The notes under the pieces: model-generated
Seen by the model: the letters and a program-made list of their open reading frames with translations, nothing else
Database searches by the model: none
What the model was told of the DNA's origin: nothing
Made by a program: the position numbers and the translations under genes
Part shown: piece after piece, positions 28,905 to 40,749 of the stretch
Position numbering within the stretch: position 1 is the stretch's first letter
Layout of the letters: every line of letters begins with the position of its first letter
Assembly (NCBI RefSeq): GCF_902686445.1
Contig: NC_062220.1
Span: forward strand, 112,950,643 to 113,014,642
Reading direction: 5' to 3'
Source: Sciurus carolinensis
Taxonomy: Eukaryota > Chordata > Mammalia > Rodentia > Sciuridae
DNA: 64,000 nucleotides

Positions 28905-29474
28905 TGTGATGGTTAATTATATGTATCAGCTTGGTTGAGCCATGGTACCCAGATATTTGGTCAAAAATTATTCTGGATATTTCGGTGAGGATAGTTTTGA
29001 ATAAGTTCAACATTTAAATTGGTAGAGTATAGTAGATTGCCCTCCATAATGTGAGTGGGGAACTTCATCCAGTCAGTAGAAGGTTTAAATACAACCAAAG
29101 GCTGAACTTTGTTGCCAAGCAAGAAGATATCTTCCAGCAGACTGTATTCAGAATTCACTTCATCTACAACATCAGCCCTTTCTGGTTTTTTAGCAGACTT
29201 GCCTTTGGGTTTGAGTTACAACTCTTTTGAGTCTTTAGCCCTGTGGCAACCCCATCAAGACTCATGAATGGGGCTGGGGAGATAGCTCAGTCGGTAGAGT
29301 GCTTGCCTTGCAAGCACAAGGCCCTGGGTTCAATCCCCAGCACCGCCAAAAAAAAAAAAAAAAAAAGACTCATGAATGCATTGGTTACTTTCTCAAAAAG
29401 TCTCTTTCTCTGTGTAACATACCATATTGGTTCTGATGTTTTGTTTTGTTTTGTTTAGAACCCTGATTAAAACA
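28905..29474 (+). mobile_element. MLT2-like ERVL LTR, split by an ID SINE
   Basis: Starts TGTGATGGTTAATTATATG and carries 'ccagatatttggtcaaaaat', with an end like 'agaaccctgattaaaaca'. The 29271-29364 ID SINE interrupts it. The family name is by remembered wording of the 5' end. Confidence 0.65.
29271..29364 (+). mobile_element. ID SINE (tRNA-Ala-derived), very intact
   Basis: GGGGCTGGGGAGATAGCTCA start with an A box (TAGCTCAGTCGGTAGAGTG), a B box (GGGTTCAATCCCC) and a poly(A) tail. It is flanked by a perfect 14-bp target duplication AAGACTCATGAATG (29257-29270 and 29365-29378). The intact polymerase III boxes and duplication point to recent insertion. Confidence 0.92.
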
Positions 29475-29544
29475 CTATCTACAACTCTAAAGTGATTTCT
29501 ACTATTGAACAAATCCCTCTTGTGTGCAGAATATATTCAATACA

Positions 29545-30700
29545 CTTTGTACTACCTCATGCAAAATATAGACAAACAGCCAAAGAATTTTCAGACATTT
29601 GAGGGAAGTCTCCAATCTGAAAGATTAGAGACCTAAACAAGTTGAAAAAAGAAACTCAGAACAGATAATCTAGGAAGAAAAAGAAAACATCACAGAAATC
29701 AAATTAATAATTAATGTCTTTAGGCAAATAAGAGAAGCAGTTGCATACAAAAAACATTTGAGGAGTAAGAAAGAACTCTTCAAATTAAAAATACAGTTCA
29801 GTTTAATTATGAAAATGTTTGGAAATCAGATATCTTAGAAATAAAACAGTGGAAAACTAAAATATAAGAAAATAACAAGATTAATTCAGGAGGCCCAACA
29901 TCTGATTATTAGAACATCTGGTAAGGGAGAATACAAAATAGTAGGGAGGAAATTTTGAGATAATGTAGTAAAAGACTGTATTTTAGAACTAAAGGACATG
30001 AGTTGCCACATTGTAAAAAAGCTACAAAGTTGTGCAATAAATGGAAAAAAAAAATCCACGTTGTTGTGAAACTTAAAGAGATATGTTTAAAATTTCAGAG
30101 AGGAAAAAGGTCATGTACCAAGGTTGGGCATCAAAATGGCATTGGAATTCGCAACAGTTTATTGAAGCTAAAACATAAATGGAAATGCCTTCATGTACTG
30201 AGTAAAAATGATTTTCAGCATTGAGCTCTACCATGAAAATTTTCAATTAAATGTGGACTAGAACAAAGACAATTTTAAATATCCAGTCTCAAAAAATTTA
30301 ATTCCCCTGCATCCTATCTCAGGAAACTACCAGAAGGGAGTTGACTGAAAAAAGAGATCCAGGAAAAAAGACCCTATATAAGAGAGAGGGAATGGAATCT
30401 CCATGAAGTTGGCAGGTGGATGTCCCAGTACAGTAGTTGTACACAATACCTAGAAAATAACTGATTAAGATTGGAATAAGAGATTGAAGAACTTTCTCCA
30501 TGAGGGGGGGAAAAATCACAGCAGTTTTGACTATGTGGAAAATTACTTTGAGAGCTTTGTAAGCTGTTTGTGGGTGAGAAAAAACTTAGATGGTAATTCA
30601 AAGAAAACCAAGTAAATAAAAGAGTGAGAAAGTTACTAACTTTAGGAAAAACTAAAAGTTATAAGAAACTTAAGATATGTAATTTAGTATGTTCCTTCTC
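29545..30700 (+). mobile_element. Ancient L1/HAL1-like remnant
   Basis: A-rich, plus-strand sequence resembling an old L1 or HAL1 ORF1 region, with the 'ggcattggaattcgcaacag' stretch near 30140. No open frame of note. The assignment is by general resemblance only. Confidence 0.45.
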
Positions 30701-31006
30701 TTGGCAGCCAGAAATATTTACATAGTCTAGTCTATAAAGGGCACAGTGAATATGGATGCAACAAAAATGGGTGATAAAATAAAATTCTCATGGGATGATT
30801 TGAAGAAGGAAATCATCTCTTCATCTGCCTGTCACAGGGGAAACCCATAGATGAAGTCTAGAATTAGTAAGTCTATAACTATGCAGGCATTTTTAGAAAT
30901 ATTCATGAAATATGAAAGTACAGCTAAAACACAAACAAAACCATGCTTGTATCCTGGAGAAACACTGACTGTTGCTCTTTGAAATAAGCTTTCCAGACAT
31001 TTTTTT

Positions 31007-31150
31007 AAAATTGTTTTTTGTAGTTGTAGGTGGACAGCATGCCTTTATTTTATTTATTTATTTATTTATTTTTTTGCAGCACTAATGATCATACCCAGTG
31101 CCTTACATGTGTGAGGCAAGCACTCTGCCACTGAGCTACAGCCCCAGCCC
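31007..31150 (-). mobile_element. ID SINE with a long tail, minus strand
   Basis: ID body 'ccactgagctacagccccag' and a tail with TTTA repeats. Duplication TTCCAGACATTTTTT/TTCCAAACATTTTTT (from 30991 and 31151), one mismatch. Confidence 0.87.
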
Positions 31151-31542
31151 TTCCAAACATTTTTTGATATTTAAATCATTTGATTACATTATCTGTGTAA
31201 AATAGCTTTTAGATTACCAGTTAGTCTTTTAGAAATATATTGCATGACTTGTAGTTTGAAAAAAATCTAATCTCTAAATGTGTGTCAAGGAAAACACTTG
31301 AAGATTTTCTAATATGTAAATTAAAACTAAAAGTTTTTTACCTATGTGAAATTTAGAAACATTGATATTCCTTAAAATTACCTCTTTTGTGTTTAATAAA
31401 ATTAATTTTTTATTAAAGAAATGAGATTTTCATTTTGTTTTATATAAGAAAGCATCATGTAGATTTTCTTTGGCTTTAGTAGAATAATAATAATAATCAT
31501 AATTAGTACTTCATTTTATAGATATAAATGTAATTTATATTA

Positions 31543-31716
31543 CCTCTGAATACTTGGGAGGCTGAGACAGGAGGTTGGCAAGTTTGAAACCTCAGCAATT
31601 TAGCAAGACCCTCAGCAACTTAAGCAAGACTTTGTTTCAAAACAAAAAATAAAAAGGACTGGGGACATAGCTCAGTGGTAAAGCTCATAGTATCCCTGGG
31701 TTCAGTCCCAGTATCA
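31543..31716 (+). mobile_element. B1-dID composite SINE, plus strand
   Basis: 'acttgggaggctgagacagg' left part and 'gacatagctcagtggtaaag' ID part. Flanking TAATTTATA on both sides is a possible duplication in A/T-rich DNA. Confidence 0.8.
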
Positions 31717-31807
31717 AAATAATTTATAATTTTATTATAATTATATAATTATAGTCTATAAGTAATAGTATAATAGTTATTATATAACATATAATTATTT
31801 TATTGTT

Positions 31808-31869
31808 TTGTTGTTGTTAGTGTTGTTGTTTTTGTTGTTGTTGTTGTTGTTATTATTATTATTATTATT
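31808..31869 (+). repeat. (TTG)n/(TTA)n microsatellite
   Basis: Imperfect TTG repeats switch to ATT repeats; just downstream of a SINE and an A/T-rich patch. Confidence 0.85.
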
Positions 31870-32300
31870 TGCCTGCAGTGACAAAGCCCGTTAATAGATT
31901 TGGGAGAAGTGGGGTACTTAGCCTTTTAGGAGGCAAGAGCCACATGGGAAGAAATCAAGGATCAGTTTTTGGACAAAACAAAACAACAAAAACAAAATCC
32001 TTCATAGTCCTGGATTACTCTCCACTGCCGTATAGTGACTTCAAGATGGCAGTCTTAATGCATCAGAGTAAAGATAAAATATGTCTATTCTAACACTGAT
32101 AAATTTTAGAGAGATTTAAAAAAGAGTTGAAATAAATGAAGGTTTGCTTAAGTCTTTAAAAAAAACCAGGTAATTGAATTAATTCTAATTTTATGTGTTC
32201 CTCAGTATTCCAGGTAAATGTATGCTTTATTATATTAACCATGATACAAAGGTTAAAAAAAATTTTCAGGAATATTGTTTTATTTTTTTTTTCTTGAAAG

Positions 32301-32483
32301 CCTGCAGCAAAGGTGGACCAAGAAACCTTAACAGAAATGGTGAAGCCTAGTATTGATTATGTGCGCCACAAAAAATTCCGATCTGGGAATTATCCCTCTT
32401 CATTAAGCAATGAAACAGATCGATTGGTCCACTGGTGCCATGGTGCCCCGGGCGTCATCCACATGCTCATGCAAGCGTATAAG
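32301..32483 (+). CDS. LANCL2: LANCL2 exon 6 (first zinc ligand)
   Basis: A 61-codon phase 0-0 exon after TTGAAAG, ending AAG|GTCAGT. It encodes PAAKVDQETLTEMVKPSIDY, then KFRSGNYPSSL and the signature VHWCHGAPGVIHMLMQAYK. The cysteine codon at 32436-32438 lies in HWCHGAPG, which in LANCL1 supplies one of the three zinc ligands. Zinc and glutathione binding are family knowledge; the motif itself is visible here. The donor is followed by the largest intron in the window, 21.6 kb. Confidence 0.97.
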
Positions 32484-33689
32484 GTCAGTACTTCAGTTGG
32501 TTTTATAAGCTTCCCCTGTGCAGGGATCCCATTCTCACCAAGTTTCAGTTTGATTTTGGTAAGCCCATTTGATTGCACACTAAAAGCCTTTTTGAATTAA
32601 TGTTTTTACAGAATAAATAGAAAGCCTCTTTGTTTCACTATTTGCTGTCACTCTGGTCAGTGATGCAAGTGTTTACATTCGTGTGTAAAAGAAAATATCC
32701 TTGACAGGATAGCGATGGTTTTCTTTCTTACAAGCATGAGTATCCAGTAAGGCAATAGAAAGAACCAGTTATTTTTTTTTCTTCATATCATAGTATACTT
32801 TTGCTTCCAAAAGCACTTATTGCTAGATTATAATAATTATCTTCCAAGAGCTTTTAAAATTGTTACAAAATTATTCACAGGAGAATAGGGATGGTGCTCA
32901 AATTTTGAATATCTGGGAAAATAGGCAGTATCTTCACTGAATAATTTAGTAGGTTATAGACATATTTGGGCTCAGTGTTAAGAATACTATTGATTTTTGT
33001 CCTAGACTAAGATTTATCATGTAAGGAGAAAGAAAACAGGGCTTTTTATTTTTATTTTAATACAATCTTTATTTACAATAATTGATGTTGGACCTTATTG
33101 TTTATTTATCAACAAAAGTATACAAATATAACTACAATGATTGCTCTATTCAACACAACATTTTGGCAAGTTCTCTTTGTTTTGAAGAAATAGATGGAAT
33201 TCATGGAGCAGAATTAGGTATTTCTACATGAAAATATCACAAACTGGTACCTGAATTCAATTTTATTTTCCCTTTATGACTAACTATAATAAATTCTTTA
33301 GAAAAATTGTGGTAACTTAACACCTTTTTTTTTTAACTTATAGTTTTATTAGGTTACATTTCTATCTTGGGTGCAAATCCTTACTAGGTATTTTTTCTCA
33401 TTGTTTTTATTATTTTATTAATTTTTTTTATTTTTACAGATTGCATTTTGATTCATTGTACATAAATGAGGTACAACTTTTCACTTCTATAGTTGTACAC
33501 AATGTAGATTCACACCATTCATGTAATCATACATATACATAGGGTAATACTGTCTGTCTCAGTCTACTATCTTTCCTTCCTCTACCCCCTCCCACCACAT
33601 TTTCCTTAACACCATCCAAAGTTCCTCCATTCTTCTCTTGCCACCCCCTACTACCTTCCCCATTATGTATTGTCATCCACTTATCAGGG

Positions 33690-36600
33690 AAAACATTTGA
33701 CCTTTGGTTTTTGGGGCTTGGTTTATTTCACTTAGCATGATATTCTCCAACTCCATCCATTTACCAGCAAATGCCATAATTTTATTCTTCTTTATGACTA
33801 ATATTCCATTTTATATATATATATATATATATCACAGTTTCTTTATCCATTCATCAATTGAAGGGAATCTAGGTTGGTTCCACAATCTAGCTATTGTGAA
33901 TTGAGCAGCTATGAACATTGATGTGGCTGCATCACTGTAGTATGCTGATTTTAAGTACTTTGGGTATAGGCCAAGGAGTGGGATAGCTAGGTCAAATGGT
34001 GGTTCCAATCCCAGGTTTTTTGAGGAACCTTCATACTGCTTTCCAGAGTGGCTGCACCAATTTGCAACTCCACCAACAATGTATGAGTGTGCATTTTCCC
34101 CCACATCCATGCCAACACCTATTATTGTTTGTGATCTTTATAATAGCCATTCTAATTATAGTTAGATGAAATCTTAGGGTGGTTTTAATTTGCATTTCTC
34201 TAATTACTAGAGATGATGAGCACTTTTTCATATATTTGCTGATCACTTGTATATTTTCTGTGAAGTGTCTGCCCAGTTCCTGAGCCCATTTATTTATTGG
34301 GTTCCTTGTATTTTTGGTGTAAAGTTTTGTAAGTTCTTCATAAATTTTGGAAATTAGTGCTCTGTAGGAAATGTGTGTGGAAAAGATTTTCTCCCACTCT
34401 GTAGGCTATCTTTTCACATTATTGATTATTTCCTTTGCTGAGAAAAAAACTATTTAGTTTGAATCCATGCCATTTATTGATCCTTGTTTTTATTTCTTGT
34501 GCTATGGGGGACTTGTTAAAGGAAATCTGGTCCTAAACCAACCTGATGAAGATTCAGCCCTACTTTTTCTTCTTTTTGGTGAAGGGTCTCAGGTCTAATT
34601 CCTAGATCCTTGATCCAATTTGAGTTGAATTTTGTATAAGGTGAGATAGGGGTTTAATCTCATTTGATTTCATATGGATCTCCAGTTTTCCCAGCACCAT
34701 TTGTTGAAGAGGCTATCTTTTTTTCCACTGTATGTATTTGGCACCTTTGTCTAGTATGAGATAGCTGTACTTATGTGGGTTGTCTCTGTGTCTTCTCTTC
34801 TGTACCATTGGTCATCCTGTTTACTTTGGTATCAATACCATGCCATTTTTGTTACTATTGCTCTATAGTAGAGTTTAAGGTCTGGTATTGTGATCACCAC
34901 ATTACTCTTCCTGCCCAGGATTGCTTTGGCTATTCTGGGTCTTTTTTTCTTCCAGATGAATTTCATGATTGCTTTCTCTATTTCTATGAGGAATGTCATT
35001 GGGCTTTTAATTGGAATTGTGTTAAATCTGTATAGAAACTTTGGAAATATGACCATTTTGATAATATTAATTCTCCCTATTCAAGAACACGGGAGATCAT
35101 TCCATCTTCTAAGATCTTCTTCAGTTTGTTTCTCTAATGTTCTGTAGTTTTCATTGTAGAGATCTTTCACCTCTTTTGTTAGATTTATTCCTAAGTATTT
35201 TATTTCTTTTGAGGCTGTTGTGAACGGATATGTTTTCCTCATTTCCCTTTCAAATGATTCATTGTTTATGAATAAAAATGCATTAGATTTATGTGTGTTG
35301 ATTTTATATCCTGCTATTCTGCTGAATTCATTTATTACATCTAAAAGTTTTCTGGTGGAGTATTTTGGATCTTCTAAATATACAATCAATCATCGACAAA
35401 TAGTGACAGCTTGAGTTCTTCTTTTCCTATTCATATCCCTTTAATTTCTTTGGTCTGTCTTAATTGCTCTGGCTAGTATTTCAAGCACAATGTTAAATAG
35501 AAGGGGTGAAAAGGGCATCCCTGTCTTGTTCTGGTTTTTAAAGGGAATGCTTTCATTTTTCTCCATTAAAAATGATGTTGGTCGTGCACTTAGCATAAAT
35601 AGCCTTTCCGATATTCAGGTATGTTCCTACTATTCCTATTTTTTCTAGTGTTTTGAGCATGAAGGGGTGTTGTATTTCCTCAAATGCTTTCTCTGCATCT
35701 ATTGAAATAATCATAATTCTTAACCTTAAGTCTATTGATGTGATGAATTACACTTATTGATTTCTGGATATTGAACCAACCTTGCATCCCTGGGATGAAC
35801 CCCACTTAATTGTGGTACACTATGTTCTTAATATGTCTTTGTATGTAATTTGCCAGAATTTTGTTAAAGTTTTTTGCATCTATATTCATCAGGGATATTG
35901 GTCTAAAGTTCTCTTTCCTTGATGTGTCTTTGTCTGGTTTTGGCATCAGAGTAATACTAGCTTCATAGAATGAATTTGAAAGAGTTCCCTCCTTTTCTGT
36001 TTCATGAAATACTTTGAGGAGTATTGGTATAAGTTCTTTGTAGGTCTTGTAGAACTCAGCTGAGAATGTGATCCTGGTCTTTTCTTGGTTGGTAGGCTTT
36101 TAATGGCTTCTTCTATTTCATTACTTGAAATTGATCTCTTTAAATTATGTATGTCCTCCTGGTTCAGTCTGTAACCATCTTATGTCTCTAGATATTTGTT
36201 GATGTCTTGGAAATTTTCTGTTTTTTTGGAGTATAGATTTTCAAAGTAGCTTCTAATTATGTTATGTATTTCAGTGGTATCTGTCATGATCTTTCCTTTT
36301 TCATCACAAATTTTAATAATTTGAGTTTTCTCTCTCCTCTTTGTTAGTGTGGCTAAGTGTTTATCAATTTTGTTTACTTTTTCAAAGAATCAACTTTTTG
36401 TCAATTTTTTGAATTGTTTCTTTTGTTTCAATTTCATTGATTTCAACTCTGTTTTTTATTATTTCCTGTCTTCTATTTTGAGTTGTTCTGTTCTTTTTCT
36501 GGGGCTTTGAGATGTAATGTTAGGTCATTTAGTTGTTGAATTTTTATTCTTTTAATGTTTGAGCTCAATGCAATGAGCTTTCCTCTTAGTACTGCTTTCA

Positions 36601-37474
36601 TAGTGTCCCAGAGATTTTGACATGTTGTATCATCATTCTCATTTACCTCTAAGAATTTTTTTATCTCCTCCCTGATGTTTTCTGTTATCTATGCTTCATT
36701 CAGTAGCATATTATTTAGTCTCCAGGTGTTGGAGTAGTTTCTGCTTTTTATTTTGTCATTGATTTCTATTTCATTCCATTATAATCTGATAGAATACAAG
36801 GTAGAATCTCTGTTTTTTTTTGCATTTACTAAGGGCTGCTTTGTGGCATAACATATGGTCTATTTTAGAGAAGGATCCATGTACTGCTGAAGAGAAAGTG
36901 TATTCACTTGTTGATGGATCGAATATTCAATATATGTCTGTTAAGTCTAAGTTATTGATTCTGTTATTGAGTTCTATGGTTTCTTTGTTCAGTTTTTGTT
37001 TGGAAGATCTATCCAGTGGTGACAGCGGTGTGTTAAAGTCATCCAAATTATTGTGTTGTGGTTTATTTGATTCCTGGAATTGAGAAGGATTTGTTTGATG
37101 TACATGGATACACTATTGTTTGTTTGGGGCATAAATATTTACGATCATTATGTCTTCCTGATTTATGTTTCCCTTAAGCAGTATGAAATGTCCTTCTTTA
37201 TCCCTTCAGACTAACTCTGACTTGAAGCCCATATTATCTGTTATAAGGATAGAAACCCCTGCCTTTTACTGAGTCCATGTGTGTTGACTGTTTTTTCCCA
37301 TCCTTTCACCTTTAGTCTGTGGATGTCTTTTTCTATGAGATGAGCCTCTTGAAGGCAGCATATTGTTGGGTCTTTCTTTTTCATCCAGTCTGCCAGTCTG
37401 TGCCTTTTGATTGATGAGTTTAAGCCATTAACATGCAGAGTTATTACTGAGATATGATTTGTATTCCCAGTCAT
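33690..37474 (-). pseudogene. L1 ORF2 remnant (older copy)
   Basis: Fragments of the endonuclease (from 37474 downward), reverse transcriptase (about 35.0-35.4 kb) and C-terminal cysteine-rich domain (33832-34246, with a [16 protein letters not shown] zinc-knuckle-like stretch) occur in order but in different frames. No long open frame survives. Confidence 0.82.
33813..33832 (+). repeat. (TA)n microsatellite
   Basis: Nine to ten TA units inside the older L1 3' part. Confidence 0.7.
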
Positions 37475-37531
37475 TTGGGCTTATTTTTGGTTTTTAACTT
37501 GTCTTGATTACTCCTTTGATTGACTTTTCCT

Positions 37532-38400
37532 TTAGGGTAATTCCTCCCTTTGCTGACTTACATTGTTGTTTTTCATTTCCTCCTCATGGAATATTTTGTT
37601 GAAAATATTCTGTAGTACAGGCTTTCTATTTGTAAATTCTTTTAACTTTTGTTTATCATGGAAGGATTTTATTTTATCTTCAAATCTGAGTGTTATTTTT
37701 GCTGGGTATAAGATTCTTGGTTGGCAACCATGTTCTTTCAGAACTTGAAATATGTTGTTTCTGGCCCTTCTAGCTTTTAGGATCTGGGCTGAGAAATCTG
37801 CTGTTATCCATATTGGTTTCCCCTTATATGTAATCTGATGGTTTTCTCTCACAGCTTTTAAAATCCTATCTTTATTTTGTATGTTAGGCATTTTCATTAT
37901 AATGTGCCTTGGTGTAGATCTGTTGTAATTTTGTACATTTGGTGTCCTGTTGGCCTCTTGTATTTGATTTTCCATTTCATTCTTCATGTTTGGGAAATTT
38001 TCTGATATTATTTCACTAAATAGGTTGTTCATTCTTTTGGTTTGTATCTCTGTGCCTTCTTCAATCCCAATAATTCTTAAATTTGGTCTTTTCATGGTAT
38101 CCCACAGTTCTTAGAGGTTCCATTCATGATTTCTCACCATCTTCTCTGTTTGGTCAACTTTATTTTCACAATTAAATGTTTTGTATTCATTGTCTGAGAT
38201 TTTGTCTTCCAAGTGATCTATTCTCTTGGTGATGCTTTCCTTTGAGTTTTTTATTTGGTTTATTGTTTCCTTTATTTCAAGGCTTTGTTTGTTTTTGTTG
38301 TTTTTTTTTTTTTCAGAATCTCTTATCTCTTTGTTGAAATGATCTTTTTGCTTCCTGCAGTTACTCTTTCAACTGCTTATTGGAGTGATCATTCATTGTG
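37532..38400 (-). pseudogene. L1 ORF1 remnant (older copy)
   Basis: A 187-codon open stretch at 37532-38095 encodes the ORF1p RNA-recognition and C-terminal domain (for example NLFSEIISENFPNMKNEMEN, then RILKAVRENHQITYKGKPIW). The upstream coiled-coil part (38100-38400) is recognisable but out of frame. ORF1p normally trimerises and coats L1 RNA; this copy is broken. Confidence 0.82.
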
Positions 38401-39284
38401 TGTATTTGTTCTCTTATCTCATCCTTTGCTTCATGAATCATTTTAATTAAGTATATTCTGAACTCCAGACATTTCTTCTACTATGCTGTCATTGGGTTCT
38501 ATTAGTATAGAATCTTGATTTGTTTGGAACACTTTCTACCCCTGTTTTTTCATGTTGTTCATGTATCTTTCCCTCTAGCAGTGCAGATCTGGGGTATTGC
38601 AGTTTCCCCCCTATAGGCTTATAGTGACCTTACAGGTTTCCAAAACCTCTTCTTTAAGGAGAAGATCAATATTAGCAGCACCCAGTATAGACAATATGTA
38701 ACCCTAAACCAAATAGCCCCTATGAAGACATTAACAATATTGTCATAAAAAACAGAGAGGATGAGTTCAATTATTATCTACAGTATCAGAAATAGATTTG
38801 CAATGAGGTCTGCAATTTCTAAAGGAGGACAAAGAGAATGAGGAGGGGTATAGGATGTAACTGTTAATGGGATAAGAAAAGAATATACAGAAGTTCTAGA
38901 TCCTAGGAAGAGTGAAGTGTAATCAAAAGAAGTTGGTTGTTAGCATGAGAAAAGGGAGAAAGATACTCTGAGAAAACAGGTATACAAAAGGAAAATTGAG
39001 CAAAAAAAATAAAAACAAAATTTTTCAAAACAAAAAAAACAAATCTACACTATAATAATCATATACTATTCAAACCTCCCAGTCTTCAGTAGCCTGATGC
39101 ATGAGAGGTACCTGACAATGAGCTTCCAGTCTCCCAGCCTCCCAGCAGGCATCTCAGGATGGGATTTGCCCCACCTAAAGATGGCAACTTCCGCTTCCAG
39201 AATAATCCAAGATAGCCACACTGGCTTCCAAATGTGTTGGCAAATGGGGAGCTGCAGCTTGGGGGATGGGCACTGAGTCCATGC

Positions 39285-39700
39285 AGTTGGTCGGGCCAGG
39301 GGTCCTAGAAGTGGGGCGCAGTCGGTTGAGCCAGGGGTTTCTGAAGGTAGGGCGTGGTCACTCGGGCCGGGGTTCCTGCAGGTCCTGGCTGTTGTCCCAG
39401 CTGTTGTCCCAGCCACATGTAACCAAACCTGTGTGCACTGTGACAGTGGACTTCAGGCATCAGCAGGCAGCTGGCAATCTGCTGGCCATGTGGATGATCT
39501 GTAGGCTATCAGTGGATGATTGGCAGTTGGACCTTGGTTGGTATGTGATGGGTAGGCTAAAGGCAGGCAGTGGGCAGGCAAGAGGCAGGCAAATGGGCAA
39601 ATGGCAGATGGCATATGATAGGTGGCAGTCAGTGAGCAATCTGCACTCAAAAAATAGTCGATAGGCTGGCAGACTGCAGGCAATCGAGGTGGACAAAAGG
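39285..39700 (-). repeat. Imperfect tandem repeats in the 5'UTR of the older L1
   Basis: Two blocks: about 40-base units around 'gggccaggggtcctagaagt' / 'gagccaggggtttctgaagg' / 'cgggccggggttcctgcagg' (39292-39385), and GGCAG-rich short repeats at 39450-39690. Neither resembles the 459-bp units of the younger L1. Confidence 0.65.
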
Positions 39701-40012
39701 GGTAAACAGCAGGGAATCGATAATCAGCAAAGACTGCAATGTTACAGAGAAACAGATTTTCCTCGGGTTTCCTGCTTGAAACCGAAGTTATGGAGCAACA
39801 AAGAACACAGCTTCCCTCTAGTGTGCCATCTTGGATCTCTCCTAACTTAATTTTTATGATAGGGGATAATTTCTCAGAATTTTTTTAGTTCTCCTTCAAG
39901 AATAAGACTAAAAATTTTCAAATAGTATAAAAAATATGAACATTCAGAAATGGGTCAGTTATTGTATTTGTTGAGAGCATAGCACAATACTCTTCAAAAA
40001 TCTGGAGAACTT

Positions 40013-40142
40013 GGGGCTGGGGTTGTGGCTCAGTGGTAGAGCACTTTCCTGGGATGTGTGAGGCACTGGGTTCTATTCTCAGCACCACATATAAATAAAT
40101 TAATAAAATTAAGATCCATTGACACTAAAAATATATATAAAA
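40013..40142 (+). mobile_element. ID SINE, plus strand
   Basis: 'ggggctggggttgtggctca' start with an A/T tail. Near-perfect duplication AAATCTGGAGAACTT/AAATCAGGAGAACTT (39998-40012, 40143-40157). Confidence 0.88.
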
Positions 40143-40490
40143 AAATCAGGAGAACTTAATGATTCATCTTAACATTATCCTAGCTTTTAAATTAAAACAT
40201 AATTCTGTTCAAATCACTGCCTCTTCTTTTTTGTATGTTAGAGTAATTATAATATCAATGATATGATGATATATGTTAATATAAAATTTAAACAGTAAAG
40301 GTGTGAGCATAATATTGACAGTACAAACATGGATCCTTTATTATTCATATCGGATGTAAGACTGCTGGAATTCAAAGTTTCTATTTTTCAAACTCCTCTT
40401 CCCCTTTCACCTTTAAGATTAGCTTTTGTAGTCTAGTCCTCCTGGTGACTAATAATCCCTGCTGTGGGACTGCTTTCCTCTCTGCTTCAG

Positions 40491-40622
40491 CAATTGAGAC
40501 TTGTGGATGACAAGCAGGTGGTGATCAGCTACCAGGATTTCCTCTGGGGACCTCCATCCTGGGCAGTTCCATTTCTATTAGCTGTGTGCACCGTTGCCAC
40601 CATCTGTTTCCACTGCTGCTGA
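40491..40622 (+). other. Short open frame behind a splice-acceptor-like site (possible cryptic exon)
   Basis: After CTTTCCTCTCTGCTTCAG a 43-codon frame runs from CAA to TGA at 40620-40622. It reads QLRLVDDKQVVISYQDFLWG and then has a hydrophobic stretch (AVPFLLAVCTVATICF). It is in phase 0, the same phase as the exon 6 donor, so splicing exon 6 to this site would give a LANCL2 form ending before the second zinc-site exon. I do not recognise the peptide. It may be chance or part of an unrecognised repeat. Confidence 0.25.
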
Positions 40623-40749
40623 TCACTCCAGGAGCAAGCGCCTCAGTTTTCTGCTGTCTGTAGCCCACTAATGACTCAGACCAGCTGCACTCTGCAGGAA
40701 CTGTGCTCAGAATTCCATTTGAACATCTTCTCCTGTCCTGCCATTCCTA

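Larger units (their letters stand above)
25812..32300 (+). other. LANCL2: LANCL2 intron 5
   Basis: 6.5-kb intron. From left to right it holds a minus MLT2-like LTR (26737-27162), a plus B1-dID SINE (27437-27650), a minus MaLR LTR (28253-28620), a plus MLT2-like LTR split by an ID SINE (28905-29474), old L1-like sequence (about 29.55-30.7 kb), a minus ID SINE (31007-31150), a plus B1-dID SINE (31543-31716) and a TTG/TTA microsatellite (31808-31869). The stretches 25.82-26.73 kb, 27.66-28.25 kb and 31.87-32.29 kb have nothing I can assign. Confidence 0.82.
33425..39841 (-). mobile_element. Nearly full-length L1 retrotransposon, minus strand (older copy)
   Basis: Read on the minus strand, 5'UTR sequence (39841 down to about 38500) is followed by ORF1 pieces (about 38400-37530), ORF2 pieces (about 37470-33690) and a 3' end with a T-rich tail on the plus strand near 33396-33437. 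ORF1 shows MKRPNLRIIGIEEGTEIQTK, the RNA-binding domain. ORF2 shows the endonuclease start TGNTNHISVITLHVNGLNSS and reverse-transcriptase pieces such as [20 protein letters not shown]. Many frameshifts and stops are present. The first bases on the sense strand contain a CCAAGATGG motif. I could not define a target-site duplication. Confidence 0.88.

Noticed and set aside
39266..39664. 132-codon plus-strand frame
   Set aside because: Lies in the low-complexity 5'UTR repeats of the older L1; repeat structure explains it.
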